A DNA stretch of 64,000 nt from Bradyrhizobium sp. CCBAU 51627 (GCF_028128765.1 NZ_LBJG01000004.1:31424-95423), one strand, 5' to 3'; counted from the stretch's first letter, positions 34,788 to 45,303 are shown. Notes: generated by a model from the sequence alone, not told the origin. Numbers and translations are program-made.

Positions 34788-36143
34788 ATGAAGAACGACG
34801 AAATCCTGAGCCAAATCACGGAGTTCTGCCGCAAGGCGGACATGGCGGAATCGACGTTTGGCCGGCGTGCGGTGAATGATGGGAAGCTCGTGCACCGCCT
34901 GCGCGAGGGCAAGCGGATCACCATCGATACGCTGGAGCGGATCCAGGCCTATATCGCGGCCTCGACGAGTGGAGGCTTGCCGCCGCCGCGCGGGCTTCAG
35001 GTGCCCCCAGAAAAGCGCGACCCACGTGGCAATTTCCGCTTCTTCGAGAACCGGCAGAAATATCTGCTGTTCGTCCACACCTGCAGCGAGAAGCGGGTGA
35101 TCGCCGACCGTGTGGCGCTGGAGCTTTCCACCATCCATCCGCGCCCTCCGGCTTTGCGCATTTTCGACGCTGGCGTCGGCGACGGCACGGTGCTGGCGCG
35201 TGTGCTGCGCGCCACGCATCAGCGCTATCCGCACATGCCGTTCTATGTGGCCGGCAAGGAGCTCAGCCTTGAGGACTTGCGCCTGTCGCTGGAGAAGGTG
35301 CCGGACCGCATTTTCGAGCATCCGGCATCGGTTTTCGTCTTCACCAACATGTTCTACTCGGAGGCACCGTGGCTGACGCCGGCATCGCCGGCCGCGGCCG
35401 CCGCCACCGTTTGGCACGAGGTCCCGCTGCGGGGCGCCTCATCGGGTGAATTCGAGCAGCAGATCGCCGAGCTGCGGCCGTTCCTGGAGCAGAACTGGCG
35501 TGCCGCGATCAGCCCGCGTACGGCCATGCCGCTGTACGAGCGGCCGGTCGTGCTGGTGCTCTACCGCGAGGACCACCGGTTCCTGCTCGATTCGACCATC
35601 CCGCGGCCGGGCCAGACCGAGGCCAATTTCGACCTCGTTATCGCTTCCCAGCCATACCGGGCCCTGTCCTCGGTCAACTTCCGCGCCAAGCGGATCATTG
35701 CACCCCTGGCGCGGGCTTTGCGGCCAGGCGGTCGCCTGATCGGTATTCACTCCCATGGTCACGATCCCGGCATGGAAATGATCCAGGCGATCTGGCCCGG
35801 AGAAAATCCTTTCTCGGTGAGCCGTCATGAGCTACTGCGAGCCGTTAAGTACGAGCTCGGATCGTTGGGCCGCGACCTAAATTTTAATGCCTACGCGGAT
35901 AACCGTTCGATCTTCAGGTATGATATGGAAGCGCTGCCCAACGAGGTGACGGGTACGATCGGAACCTCGACAGCCTTTGCAGCGTGGAATGCGGCGGTGT
36001 ATGTCGCTCAGATTGAGGACGACCGGTTGACAGATATGACTCAAAACGGCCGCACTCTGGATGCCGCCAGGGAAGTGCTGCGAAAGTACAACGGGCTCTG
36101 GTTTCTCGATGAATCCTACGTCATCTCGCGCCGGCGTGATTGA
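34788..36143 (+). CDS. Protein with N-terminal HTH-like segment and SAM-binding methyltransferase fold
   Basis: A 451-residue protein. Residues 1-58 (QITEFCRKADMAESTFGRRA, then LREGKRITIDTLERIQAYI) look like a small helix-turn-helix module that I associate with alphaproteobacterial regulators. A Rossmann SAM-site motif, LRIFDAGVGDGTVLARVL, follows near residue 122; FDLVIASQPYRAL near 284 sits where motif IV would be, and ALRPGGRLIGIHSHG near 309 is typical of class I methyltransferases. It ends 59 bases before metK in the same direction. A methyltransferase, or a SAM-sensing regulator of metK and ahcY, are both possible; neither is shown. The start ATG at 34788 lies 27 bases after a GGAG. Confidence 0.75.
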   Translation: MKNDEILSQITEFCRKADMAESTFGRRAVNDGKLVHRLREGKRITIDTLERIQAYIAASTSGGLPPPRGLQVPPEKRDPRGNFRFFENRQKYLLFVHTCSEKRVIADRVALELSTIHPRPPALRIFDAGVGDGTVLARVLRATHQRYPHMPFYVAGKELSLEDLRLSLEKVPDRIFEHPASVFVFTNMFYSEAPWLTPASPAAAAATVWHEVPLRGASSGEFEQQIAELRPFLEQNWRAAISPRTAMPLYERPVVLVLYREDHRFLLDSTIPRPGQTEANFDLVIASQPYRALSSVNFRAKRIIAPLARALRPGGRLIGIHSHGHDPGMEMIQAIWPGENPFSVSRHELLRAVKYELGSLGRDLNFNAYADNRSIFRYDMEALPNEVTGTIGTSTAFAAWNAAVYVAQIEDDRLTDMTQNGRTLDAAREVLRKYNGLWFLDESYVISRRRD

Positions 36144-36202
36144 CATAATCCAACTGTAAACATCGCAAACGTCCGCCGGTAGCGGTGGAAAGGGGTTTCT
36201 TG

Positions 36203-37399
<1,197 letters not shown>

Positions 37400-37404
37400 T
37401 CTTG

Positions 37405-37497
37405 CGTCATTCCGGGGCGCCGCCGACGGCGGCCCACCGGAATCGCGAACCTCCGGATTCCGGGCTCGCTCGTTTCAAGAGCGCCCCGGAATGACGA
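37405..37497. repeat. Intergenic palindromic repeat, family B copy 3
   Basis: It starts CGTCATTCCGGGGCGC and ends GCGCCCCGGAATGACGA, a perfect inversion over about 16 bases, with inner hairpins CGCCG-AC-GGCGG-like and CCGGAATC/GATTCCGG. It fills the metK-ahcY gap and could affect read-through or mRNA stability between them. Confidence 0.85.
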
Positions 37498-37519
37498 GCC
37501 AAACAAACAGGAACCTCCA

Positions 37520-38941
37520 ATGAACGCGAAGCCCGGCTTCACCGATTACATCGTCAAGGACATTTCGCTCGCCGATTTCGGCCGCAAGGAGCTCTCGCTC
37601 GCCGAGACCGAGATGCCCGGCCTGATGGCCACCCGCGAGGAGTTCGGCCCGAAGCAGCCGCTCAAGGGCGCGCGCATCGCCGGCTCCCTGCACATGACGA
37701 TCCAGACCGGCGTGCTGATCGAGACGCTGGCAGCACTCGGCGCCGACATCCGCTGGGTCTCCTGCAACATCTATTCGACGCAGGACCACGCCGCCGCGGC
37801 GATCGCGGCCGCCGGCATTCCCGTGTTCGCCGTCAAGGGCGAGACGCTGAAGGATTACTGGGACTACACCGCCAAATTGTTCGACTGGCACGGCGGCGGT
37901 CACCCGAACATGATCCTCGACGACGGTGGTGATGCCACCATGTACGTCCATCTCGGACTGCGCGCCGAGAAGGGCGACACCGCGTTCCTGGACAAGCCGG
38001 GCTCGGAAGAAGAGGAAGTCTTCTTCGCGCTTCTGAAGAAGCAGCTCAAGGAGAAGCCGAAGGGCTACTTCGCCGCGATCGCCGAGAGCATCAAGGGCGT
38101 CTCCGAAGAGACCACCACGGGCGTGCATCGTCTCTATGACATGCAGAAGGCCGGCACGCTGCTGTGGCCTGCCATCAACGTCAACGACAGCGTCACCAAG
38201 TCGAAGTTCGACAACCTTTATGGTTGCCGTGAATCGCTGGTCGACGGCATCCGTCGCGGCACCGACGTCATGCTCTCGGGCAAGGTGGCGATGGTCGCGG
38301 GCTTCGGCGACGTCGGCAAGGGCTCGGCCGCCTCGCTGCGCCAGGCCGGCTGCCGCGTGATGGTGTCGGAAGTCGATCCGATCTGCGCGCTGCAGGCGGC
38401 GATGGAAGGCTACGAGGTCGTGACCATGGAAGACGCCGCGCCCCGCGCCGACATCTTCGTCACCGCGACCGGCAACAAGGACATCATCACGATCGAGCAC
38501 ATGCGCGCGATGAAGGATCGCGCCATCGTCTGCAACATCGGCCACTTTGACAACGAAATCCAGATCGCGGCGCTCCGCAATCTGAAGTGGACCAACATCA
38601 AGCCGCAGGTCGACGAGATCGAATTCCCCGACAAGCACCGCATCATCATGCTGTCGGAGGGCCGTCTCGTGAACCTCGGCAACGCGATGGGTCATCCGTC
38701 CTTCGTGATGTCGGCGTCCTTCACCAACCAGACGCTGGCGCAGATCGAGCTGTTCGCCAACAACAAGGACGGCAAGTACGAGAAGAAGGTCTACGTGCTG
38801 CCGAAGACGCTCGACGAGAAGGTTGCGCGCCTGCACCTCGCCAAGATCGGCGTCAAGCTCACCGAGCTGCGCAAGGATCAGGCCGACTATATCGGCGTCA
38901 AACAGGAAGGCCCGTACAAGTCGGATCACTATCGATACTGA
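37520..38941 (+). CDS. ahcY: S-adenosylhomocysteine hydrolase
   Basis: A 473-residue NAD-dependent cytoplasmic enzyme that splits SAH to adenosine and homocysteine, removing the product inhibitor of methyltransferases. Landmarks: [15 protein letters not shown] near residue 55, [14 protein letters not shown] near 79, [12 protein letters not shown] near 132, [11 protein letters not shown] near 224, the NAD-binding [15 protein letters not shown] near 258, and the C-terminal KSDHYRY that reaches the cofactor of the neighbouring subunit. Bacterial-type insertions give the usual length of about 470. GGAACCTCC precedes the ATG. A strong terminator follows at once. Confidence 0.97.
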   Translation: MNAKPGFTDYIVKDISLADFGRKELSLAETEMPGLMATREEFGPKQPLKGARIAGSLHMTIQTGVLIETLAALGADIRWVSCNIYSTQDHAAAAIAAAGIPVFAVKGETLKDYWDYTAKLFDWHGGGHPNMILDDGGDATMYVHLGLRAEKGDTAFLDKPGSEEEEVFFALLKKQLKEKPKGYFAAIAESIKGVSEETTTGVHRLYDMQKAGTLLWPAINVNDSVTKSKFDNLYGCRESLVDGIRRGTDVMLSGKVAMVAGFGDVGKGSAASLRQAGCRVMVSEVDPICALQAAMEGYEVVTMEDAAPRADIFVTATGNKDIITIEHMRAMKDRAIVCNIGHFDNEIQIAALRNLKWTNIKPQVDEIEFPDKHRIIMLSEGRLVNLGNAMGHPSFVMSASFTNQTLAQIELFANNKDGKYEKKVYVLPKTLDEKVARLHLAKIGVKLTELRKDQADYIGVKQEGPYKSDHYRY

Positions 38942-38948
38942 GATTGGA

Positions 38949-38980
38949 AAGGCCCCTGAGCGATCAGGGGCCTTCTTTCT
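38949..38980 (+). terminator. Rho-independent terminator of ahcY
   Basis: AAGGCCCCTGA (38949-38959) pairs perfectly with TCAGGGGCCTT (38964-38974) across a GCGA loop, followed by CTTTCT. It starts 8 bases after the ahcY stop, the clearest intrinsic terminator in the window. Confidence 0.9.
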
Positions 38981-39081
38981 GTCGCACGGCCTTGACCGGC
39001 ATTTAAGGGGTGCCGGTCGTTAACGAGGCCCTAACGGCCTTGTTGCATGCTCGGTTACCACCGCGAGCGGCCCGCCATCCC

Positions 39082-40329
39082 ATGACATCTGTAGATCAGC
39101 CGGAAAGATTTCGAGCGCCGCAGCCGCAGGCCACTGGCACGGAGCTGTTCAATCCGAGCCGCCTGCGTCTTGTTGCGCGTTGCTGGATCGTGGTCGCGGC
39201 GATCGGCTATGTGATCAATCTGCTAGGTCGAACCCGCGTCGATCTCACGGATGGCATTCGCAGCCCGTTTGGCGATGACTTCATCAACTACTGGTCAGGA
39301 GCTTATCTGGCCCTGCATGGCCGTGCAGCCGAGGTCTACGACTTCGTCGCCTTTCACGACTTCGAGACCTCGGTGGTCGGGCCGCACATCGATTTTTACC
39401 ACTATTCCTATCCACCTGTTCTTCTGCTGCTGACGGCACCGCTCGCGCTCGTTCCTTATGTCCCGGCGCTCTTCGCTTGGCTGGCGGCGACCTGGTATGG
39501 CTTCTATCGTGCCTTGAAGCTGGCGGCCGCCGATAATGCGTTGCTGCTCTCGCTCGCGGCGCCGGCAATGTTCATCAATGCGATCGGCGGACAAAATGGT
39601 GCACTGACGGCGGCCGTCATGGGTGGGGGACTGCTGCTGGTCGATCGCCGGCCCACGATTGCCGGAATTTTGTTCGGGCTGCTGGTCTACAAGCCGCACC
39701 TCGCACTGATGCTTCCTGTTGCGATGATCGCGGGCCGGCGTTGGCGCGTGGTCATAGCAGCCGGCGTCACGGCGGTCCTGCTCATCGCCGCCAGCGTGGT
39801 GGTCTTCGGTCCCGCCGTCTGGGCCGAGTACCAGCACAATGTCTCGGTGCTGCGCACGGTCATCCTCGAGGATGGCGCCGGCGTCTGGCACCGAATGGTT
39901 TCGGTCTTTGTGTCGGTTCGGCGCCTGGGGGGAGGCGTGGCATTGTCCTACGCAGTGCAGGGGCTGTTCGCGCTCGCGACAGCATTGGTCGTTGGCTGGA
40001 GCTGGTTGCGTAATGATCCGGTGCACATTCGCAATGCTCTCGTCGTTGTCGGTACCTGTCTCGCCACGCCCTATCTTCAGGACTACGACCTCGTGATTGG
40101 CGCATTTGCGGTCGTGTGGCTCAAGAACGCTCAGCCGCACTCGCAGGTCGCTGCCCACTGGTTCGATGCCGGCGCGGCAATGGTTCTGTTGTTGCCCATA
40201 GTGGCCGCCTCGCTTGCCAAATGGAGCGGGTTGGCCTTCGGGCCGCTGTTCTTCATCCCGCCGTTCATATTGCTCGGCGCGCTGGCGATGGAGCAGCGTC
40301 GAGCATATTCCTCCAGCGTGGCCCGTTGA
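39082..40329 (+). CDS. Polytopic membrane protein, GT87/DUF2029-like glycosyltransferase
   Basis: A 415-residue protein with about nine to eleven spans. After a soluble start comes LVARCWIVVAAIGYVINLLG, then GDDFINYWSGAYLALHGRAAEVYD near residue 60, an acidic and aromatic loop typical of GT87/DUF2029 members that use polyprenyl-phosphate sugars on the outer face of the membrane. YHYSYPPVLLLLTAPLALVP follows near 107 and GGQNGALTAAVMGGGLLLVDRRP near 170. The ATG at 39082 is preferred to a GTG at 39010 that would extend through intergenic sequence. It stands alone; the acceptor is unknown. Confidence 0.78.
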   Translation: MTSVDQPERFRAPQPQATGTELFNPSRLRLVARCWIVVAAIGYVINLLGRTRVDLTDGIRSPFGDDFINYWSGAYLALHGRAAEVYDFVAFHDFETSVVGPHIDFYHYSYPPVLLLLTAPLALVPYVPALFAWLAATWYGFYRALKLAAADNALLLSLAAPAMFINAIGGQNGALTAAVMGGGLLLVDRRPTIAGILFGLLVYKPHLALMLPVAMIAGRRWRVVIAAGVTAVLLIAASVVVFGPAVWAEYQHNVSVLRTVILEDGAGVWHRMVSVFVSVRRLGGGVALSYAVQGLFALATALVVGWSWLRNDPVHIRNALVVVGTCLATPYLQDYDLVIGAFAVVWLKNAQPHSQVAAHWFDAGAAMVLLLPIVAASLAKWSGLAFGPLFFIPPFILLGALAMEQRRAYSSSVAR

Positions 40330-40374
40330 CTGGCCGCTGCAAGGATCGGACAATCCCGCTCGGGAGGAGATCCG

Positions 40375-41847
40375 ATGAAGAGCGTTCTTCAAGAGGAATA
40401 TTTCGACGTGCTCATCGTCGGTGCCGGCCTATCAGGCATCGGCGCGGGCTATCATCTTCAGACAAAGTGCCGCGGCAAAAGCTACGTCATCCTGGAGGGG
40501 CGCGACTGTATCGGCGGCACCTGGGACCTGTTCCGCTATCCCGGTATCCGCTCCGACAGCGACATGTTCACGCTCGGCTATTCCTTCAAGCCGTGGACCG
40601 ATCCGAAGGCGATCGCGGACGGGCCGCAGATCCTGAACTATGTGCGCGAGACGGCAGCCGAGAATGGCGTCGACAAGCACATCCGCTTCCGCCACCGCGT
40701 CAAGCGCGCCGCGTGGTCGACGCCTGAGGAGCGCTGGACAGTAGAGGTCGAGCGCACGACCGGCGAGGGCATGACGGAACTCGTGCGCTTCACCTGCAAT
40801 TTCCTGTTCATGTGCTCGGGCTATTACAAATACGAGGCGGGCTACACGCCGGAATTCAAGGGCGTCGCGGATTTCTCCGGCCGGATCGTGCATCCGCAGA
40901 AATGGACCGACGACATCGACTACGCGGGCAAGCGCATCGTCGTGATCGGCTCGGGCGCGACCGCGGTGACGCTGGTGCCGGAGCTTGCCAGGAAAGCGGC
41001 GCAGGTCACCATGCTACAACGCTCGCCGACCTACGTGGTGTCGCGTCCGGCGCAGGATCCCGTCGCCAACAGATTGCGCCGCAATCTGCCGGCGCGGCTG
41101 GCCTATCATTTGATCCGCTGGCGCAACGTGATGTGGGGGATGTTCTTCTTCCAGCAGAGCCGGCGGCGGCCCGACAAGGTGAAGAACCTCATCCTTGGCG
41201 GCGTGCGTATGGCACTCGGGCCTGATTACGACATCGCCACCCATTTCACGCCACGCTACAACCCCTGGGACCAGCGGCTCTGTCTCGTGCCGGACGGCGA
41301 TCTGTTTAGGGCCATCCGCGAAAAGCGGGCCGCCGTCGTCACCAATGAGATCGACACCTTTACCCACGACGGCATCCGTTTGAAGGACGGCAGCGAGCTT
41401 GCGGCTGACATCATCGTGACGGCGACGGGCTTGGTGCTCCAGGTCGTCGGCGGTCTCGAGGTCAGCGTCGACGGCCGCGCCGTCGATTTCGCCGACACAC
41501 TGACCTACAAGGGCATGATGTACGCCGACGTGCCGAACATGGCGTCGGCCTTCGGCTACACCAACGCGTCCTGGACGCTCAAATGCGACCTGACATGCGA
41601 GTATGTCTGCCGGCTCCTCAACTACATGGACCGGCACAATTTCCGCCAGTGCATGCCGCACAATGACGACCCTGATATCACCGCGCAGCCGTCGCTCGAT
41701 TTCACCTCGGGCTATGTGCAGCGCTCGGTCGCAAAAATGCCGAAGCAGGGCTCGAAGCGGCCGTGGCGACTCTACCAGAACTATGCCCTCGACATCGTCT
41801 CCTTGCGCTTTGGCCGGATCGACGACGGCGTGATGCGGTATTCCTGA
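40375..41847 (+). CDS. Flavin-containing Baeyer-Villiger-type monooxygenase
   Basis: A 490-residue FAD/NADPH monooxygenase. The FAD-binding GxGxxG is VGAGLSGIGAGYHL near residue 15; GGTWDLFRYPGIRSDSDMF near 49 is the characteristic second stretch; the Baeyer-Villiger fingerprint FSGRIVHPQKW is near 166, and a second dinucleotide site VVIGSGATAVTLVPEL follows near 190. Such enzymes insert oxygen next to a carbonyl or oxidise heteroatoms. GGGAGGAG lies just upstream of the ATG. It begins 45 bases after the GT87-like gene, but a functional link is not evident. Substrate unknown. Confidence 0.88.
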   Translation: MKSVLQEEYFDVLIVGAGLSGIGAGYHLQTKCRGKSYVILEGRDCIGGTWDLFRYPGIRSDSDMFTLGYSFKPWTDPKAIADGPQILNYVRETAAENGVDKHIRFRHRVKRAAWSTPEERWTVEVERTTGEGMTELVRFTCNFLFMCSGYYKYEAGYTPEFKGVADFSGRIVHPQKWTDDIDYAGKRIVVIGSGATAVTLVPELARKAAQVTMLQRSPTYVVSRPAQDPVANRLRRNLPARLAYHLIRWRNVMWGMFFFQQSRRRPDKVKNLILGGVRMALGPDYDIATHFTPRYNPWDQRLCLVPDGDLFRAIREKRAAVVTNEIDTFTHDGIRLKDGSELAADIIVTATGLVLQVVGGLEVSVDGRAVDFADTLTYKGMMYADVPNMASAFGYTNASWTLKCDLTCEYVCRLLNYMDRHNFRQCMPHNDDPDITAQPSLDFTSGYVQRSVAKMPKQGSKRPWRLYQNYALDIVSLRFGRIDDGVMRYS

Positions 41848-41982
41848 TCTCCGTGTCTTGCCGGGGGAACCTACCGCTTCCTTGAGACAAATCGCGACTT
41901 GCGGTAGTCTTTTGTCGCACTTTGCAACTTAATTCCGACGGCATTCGAATTCCGCTTCGCTGGCATGGAGGGAGGGCAGGAC

Positions 41983-42645
41983 ATGTACGTCCTTGCTCTG
42001 GTTACGCAGAAGGGTGGCAGCGGCAAGAGCACGCTGGCCGTGGGGCTTGCCGTGGCCGCGATGAAGCACGCCGAACGGGTCGCTCTCGTCGAGGCGGACG
42101 CGCAAGGAACGGTCTCGAAATGGAAAAAGCGGCGAGAAGGTCGCTATCCGGTCGTCAATTGCGTCGCCGATCCCACCGGGATCGAGCCGGTGCTCGCGCG
42201 CCTCGAAGCGGATGGGACATGGCTTGCGATCATCGATACCCCCGCCACCAACAACAGCCTGTCGATGCAGGCGATCGCTAGAGCCGACCTATGTCTGATC
42301 CCGGCGCGTCCAAGCCCGGCGGATATCGAGGCTGCCATCCCGACGCTGATTGCCATTCGCAAGCTGAATCGTCGTTTTGCTTTCGTGCTCAATCAAACGC
42401 CGCCGCGTGGTGGCCGATTGAGCGAGGCCGCAACTTCGCTGAATTCGCTCGGTCTGCTGGCGCTTCCCTTCATCGCGCAGCGCAATGATCATCAGGATGC
42501 GCTCGGGGCGGGCTTGGGCGTGAGCGAGTTCGCTCCGACGGGAAAGGCTTCGGCCGAAATTGCCGTCCTGTGGAGTTGGGTCGCTCAGCATCTGGGCGTG
42601 GAGCCGATGGATCATGACCAAACCGCCGTCAAGATCGCCTGTTAA
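41983..42645 (+). CDS. ParA/MinD-family ATPase
   Basis: A 220-residue cytoplasmic ATPase of the ParA type, which positions plasmids, chromosomes or protein cargo by cycling on the nucleoid. The deviant Walker A QKGGSGKSTLAV (residues 9-20) has the signature lysine before GG; VALVEADAQGTVSKW near 38 is the A' motif and LAIIDTPATNNS near 80 the Walker B region. No ParB gene is near. The ATG at 41983 follows GGAGGGAGGGCAGG and is better than an ATG at 41965. The next gene, a phasin-like gene, overlaps its end by 32 bases, so cargo could be polyhydroxybutyrate granules; this is inference. Confidence 0.9.
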   Translation: MYVLALVTQKGGSGKSTLAVGLAVAAMKHAERVALVEADAQGTVSKWKKRREGRYPVVNCVADPTGIEPVLARLEADGTWLAIIDTPATNNSLSMQAIARADLCLIPARPSPADIEAAIPTLIAIRKLNRRFAFVLNQTPPRGGRLSEAATSLNSLGLLALPFIAQRNDHQDALGAGLGVSEFAPTGKASAEIAVLWSWVAQHLGVEPMDHDQTAVKIAC

Positions 42646-43287
42646 CGACGCGCGCGCCAAGCGGCGTTCGCTCGTGGAGCTGACGGCGGCGGCAAGCCGG
42701 AGTGCCGAGGAACGCCTGCTGGGACTGCCCGTGAGCACGGTTGCGAGCCCCGGGAACGATGGACTGCAGGCCGAGCGAGCGGCGGCGCCGGCTTCGATCG
42801 GCGTGTCGGCCGTAGCCGAATTGGTGGAGGGGCGCGCGGAGGCTGAAAGAGTGGTGCCGCCGCCGGCGCAATTCCAACATTTCGATAACACGGTCGACAT
42901 GTCGGTAGAGATTGCCAAAGATATGCAGGCCCGTCTTTTGGAAGACCTGAAGATCGGCATGCACGCCGCCTTGGATTACGCGAAGAACCTTGCGCGCATG
43001 CAGCGGCCAACCGACGAGGATGCGAGCGCGGCTGGCATAGCTGCGGCCGACGGCGACAAGCTGGATCCGTTTGGATCTGCGGCCGAGTGCCGCGCGGTCG
43101 TGCTCGAGCTGAGGTCAACGCGGGCGCAACCCTTGCCTATGTGCGGGAGGTAGGCCAGGCGAAAACCCTGTCTGAATTCGTCGAACTGGCGGGCTCTCAT
43201 GCGCGAAAGCAGAGCGAGTTGGTCGTCAAGCAAACCGAAGTACTGACATCGCTTGCCCGGAAGATCGCCGGGTCTCATCGCGAATAG
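42614..43287 (+). pseudogene. Phasin-like gene split by an apparent frameshift
   Basis: The first part (42614-43153, frame of the ATG at 42614) encodes 179 residues: a disordered Ala/Glu-rich start, then SVEIAKDMQARLLEDLKIGM and AALDYAKNLARMQ, both phasin-like helices, and ends at TAG 43151-43153 after non-phasin residues. A different frame (43087-43287) continues with GATLAYVREVGQAKTLSEF, VELAGSHARKQSELVVKQT and LTSLARKIAG, a convincing phasin C-terminus. A one-base change near 43105-43115 would join them into about 224 residues. Phasins coat polyhydroxyalkanoate granules. Either the gene is broken, the sequence has an error, or frameshifting occurs. It overlaps the ParA end by 32 bases. Confidence 0.65.
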
Positions 43288-43438
43288 TTCGCGCGACAGG
43301 AGCACCGAACCTTCATATCGCTTCAGCCGTTCAAGGCCGGTGCTCACATGCCCAAGTCGCCTGAACAGTTAACGGCGAATTAACTGCGTGGTCCTAGCCT
43401 GTCACGGCCGGGGTTACTCGCAAAGCCGAGGTGGCCCA

Positions 43439-43594
43439 ATGGAAGCCCAGAAGATTGCGGTCGACGCCGTCGTCGCGCTGACCGATTGCGACCGCGACGC
43501 CGTCACGGCCTTTATCCGCCGGCTGTATCTCGCTGGCGTCACCGATCCCAAGCGCCTGACGTTCAAGGGGCTTCAGGTCCTGTCGCGGACCTAA
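43439..43594 (+). CDS. Small hypothetical protein (51 residues)
   Basis: MEAQKIAVDAVVALTDCDRD begins a short, well-folded-looking alpha-helical sequence ending GVTDPKRLTFKGLQVLSRT; acidic and basic residues alternate with hydrophobic ones as in a small helical domain. The ATG at 43439 has GAGGTGG 5 bases upstream. An upstream GTG at 43388 is in frame but less likely. I do not recognise it. It lies between the phasin-like gene and the lipid A hydroxylase gene, with about 150 bases on each side that show nothing else. Confidence 0.5.
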   Translation: MEAQKIAVDAVVALTDCDRDAVTAFIRRLYLAGVTDPKRLTFKGLQVLSRT

Positions 43595-43733
43595 TCCGGT
43601 TCGTTTCGGCCAGTTTGCCCCCCGATTCCTGGTTGGCTCTCCCGAGCGTGATTGCAACCCGCCGGTGAATACCTTGCCGCTGGGTTAAGGCCGGGTTACA
43701 CGACAGCTGGCTGGGTCACTTGGGATTGGGGAA

Positions 43734-44663
43734 ATGCTGAAACAGCTTTTTGCGCCGCAACTTGTCATTTTGTATGTGCTTGCGGCATCGACGATCTACG
43801 TTCACTTTCGGGGCAAGCAGCGGCTGCGCTTCGCGCGCCAGCTCGGCGACCACTCGACCTATCTCGCACCCTACAATGTGCTGATGTATGCGGGCTCGGC
43901 CGTGCCGAATAAGCCGGTCATCGCCGTCGAGCAGTTTCCGGAGCTGAAGCCGCTCAGCGAGAACTGGGAAACCATCCGCGACGAGGCCGTCCGCCTGTTC
44001 GACGAAGGTTTTATCCGCGCGGCTGCCAAGAACAACGACTGGGGCTTCTATTCGTTCTTCAAGAGCGGCTGGAAGCGCTTTTACCTGAAGTGGTACGACG
44101 ACTTCCTGCCCTCGGCGAACACGCTCTGCCCGAAGACGGTGGAGCTGCTCAAGTCGATCCCGTCAGTGCACGGCGCGATGTTCGCAATGCTGCCGCCGGG
44201 CGGCAAGCTCGGTGCCCACCGCGATCCCTTCGCGGGCTCGCTGCGCTACCACCTCGGCCTGGTCACGCCGAATTCGAACAAGTGCCGCATCCTCGTTGAC
44301 GGCGTGGAATGCGTCTGGCGCGACGGCGAGGCTTTCATGTTCGACGAGACCTTCATTCATAGCGCGGAGAATGCGACCGACGTCAATCGCATCATCCTGT
44401 TCTGCGACGTCGAGCGCCCGATGAAGTTCGGCTTCATGACCGCGATCAACCGCTGGGTCAGCCATCACATCGTCAAGGCGTCGGCAACCCAGAACGTCGA
44501 TGGCGAGAATGTCGGCGTGCTCAACAAGGTGTTCGGCAAGCTCTACGAGGTCCATCTCGGCAGCCGCAAGGTCAAGGAGTGGAACCGCAACGTCTACTAC
44601 ACGCTGAAATATTCGCTGACGGCGTTGATCCTCGGTCTGATCGTGTTTTCGGCGCTGAAGTGA
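43734..44663 (+). CDS. lpxO: Aspartyl/asparaginyl beta-hydroxylase family, LpxO-like lipid A hydroxylase
   Basis: A 309-residue Fe(II)/2-oxoglutarate oxygenase. LpxO proteins add a 2-hydroxyl to a secondary acyl chain of lipid A on the cytoplasmic side of the inner membrane. Hydrophobic helices at residues 7-20 (APQLVILYVLAAST) and about 288-307 (YSLTALILGLIVFSAL) anchor both ends, as in LpxO. The iron site is His162 and Asp164 in GAHRDPFAGS and His209 in ETFIHSAEN; RIILFCDVERP supplies the 2-oxoglutarate arginine region. Length is that of LpxO (about 300). It is a single gene, 70 kb-scale context unknown; the LPS genes begin 3 kb downstream. Lipid A itself as substrate is by homology. Confidence 0.83.
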   Translation: MLKQLFAPQLVILYVLAASTIYVHFRGKQRLRFARQLGDHSTYLAPYNVLMYAGSAVPNKPVIAVEQFPELKPLSENWETIRDEAVRLFDEGFIRAAAKNNDWGFYSFFKSGWKRFYLKWYDDFLPSANTLCPKTVELLKSIPSVHGAMFAMLPPGGKLGAHRDPFAGSLRYHLGLVTPNSNKCRILVDGVECVWRDGEAFMFDETFIHSAENATDVNRIILFCDVERPMKFGFMTAINRWVSHHIVKASATQNVDGENVGVLNKVFGKLYEVHLGSRKVKEWNRNVYYTLKYSLTALILGLIVFSALK

Positions 44664-44694
44664 TTGGCGGAGTTGCGACGTGTCTGGAGTGGCA

Positions 44695-45153
44695 ATGACC
44701 TCGTTGCCGACCGCTGATAGCGAGACGGATCAATCTTTACGTCAGTGGCTTGAGACTTTTGCCGGCTATGTCCGCGAGGTCGATTACGCTTCGGCAAGGC
44801 CGCTCTTTCATCCTGATGTGCTCGCCTTCGGTACGCACAACGACGTCATTCCCGGCCTCGATCAATGGGTCTCGACCCAGTGGGACAACGTCTGGCCTAA
44901 GACGACTGATTTTCACTTTGTCCTTGAGCAGACTTCGATCCTGGCATCGTCTGACGGCACGATGGCGACCGTGATCGCGCCATGGACGAGCACGGGCTAT
45001 CATCCTGATGGCAGCGCGTTCTCACGGCCGGGCCGTGCGACCATGGTGTTTGCCAGGAATGCCGATCGCTGGCTCTGCGTGCATTCGCACATGTCGCTCA
45101 ATCGCGGTGTGCCGCAGGCGAGCCATGCCAATCGGCCGGTGAAGGCCTGGTAG
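44695..45153 (+). CDS. SnoaL/NTF2-like domain protein
   Basis: A 152-residue single-domain protein with a cone-shaped NTF2-like fold predicted from LRQWLETFAGYVREVDYASA, then PLFHPDVLAFGTHNDVIPGL and WLCVHSHMSLNRGVPQ at the end. This pattern matches the ketosteroid isomerase-like/DUF4440 group, whose members range from small enzymes to stress proteins. The ATG at 44695 has GGAG 5 bases upstream; a GTG at 44680 would add five residues. It lies 31 bases after lpxO on the same strand, so they may be co-transcribed. Function is unknown. Confidence 0.75.
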   Translation: MTSLPTADSETDQSLRQWLETFAGYVREVDYASARPLFHPDVLAFGTHNDVIPGLDQWVSTQWDNVWPKTTDFHFVLEQTSILASSDGTMATVIAPWTSTGYHPDGSAFSRPGRATMVFARNADRWLCVHSHMSLNRGVPQASHANRPVKAW

Positions 45154-45303
45154 AAATCCAGCCACGGCCGGCTTTGTCAGCCGACTAAAGTTTTAGCGTC
45201 TCGTTCCGGTCCAGCTGGAACCCTTGGAACCCAGCGCCGTTTGTTCCGCAACGATAACCGATGAAAACCCGCGAGCGGGGGGCCTGTCCGAGGGAGTATT
45301 CCC

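Noticed and set aside
36144..36202. SAM riboswitch before metK
   Set aside because: The gap is only 59 bases and I could not fold any known SAM-II, SAM-V or SAM/SAH pattern.
37400..37519. SAH riboswitch before ahcY
   Set aside because: The gap is almost entirely a family B palindromic repeat also found elsewhere in the window.
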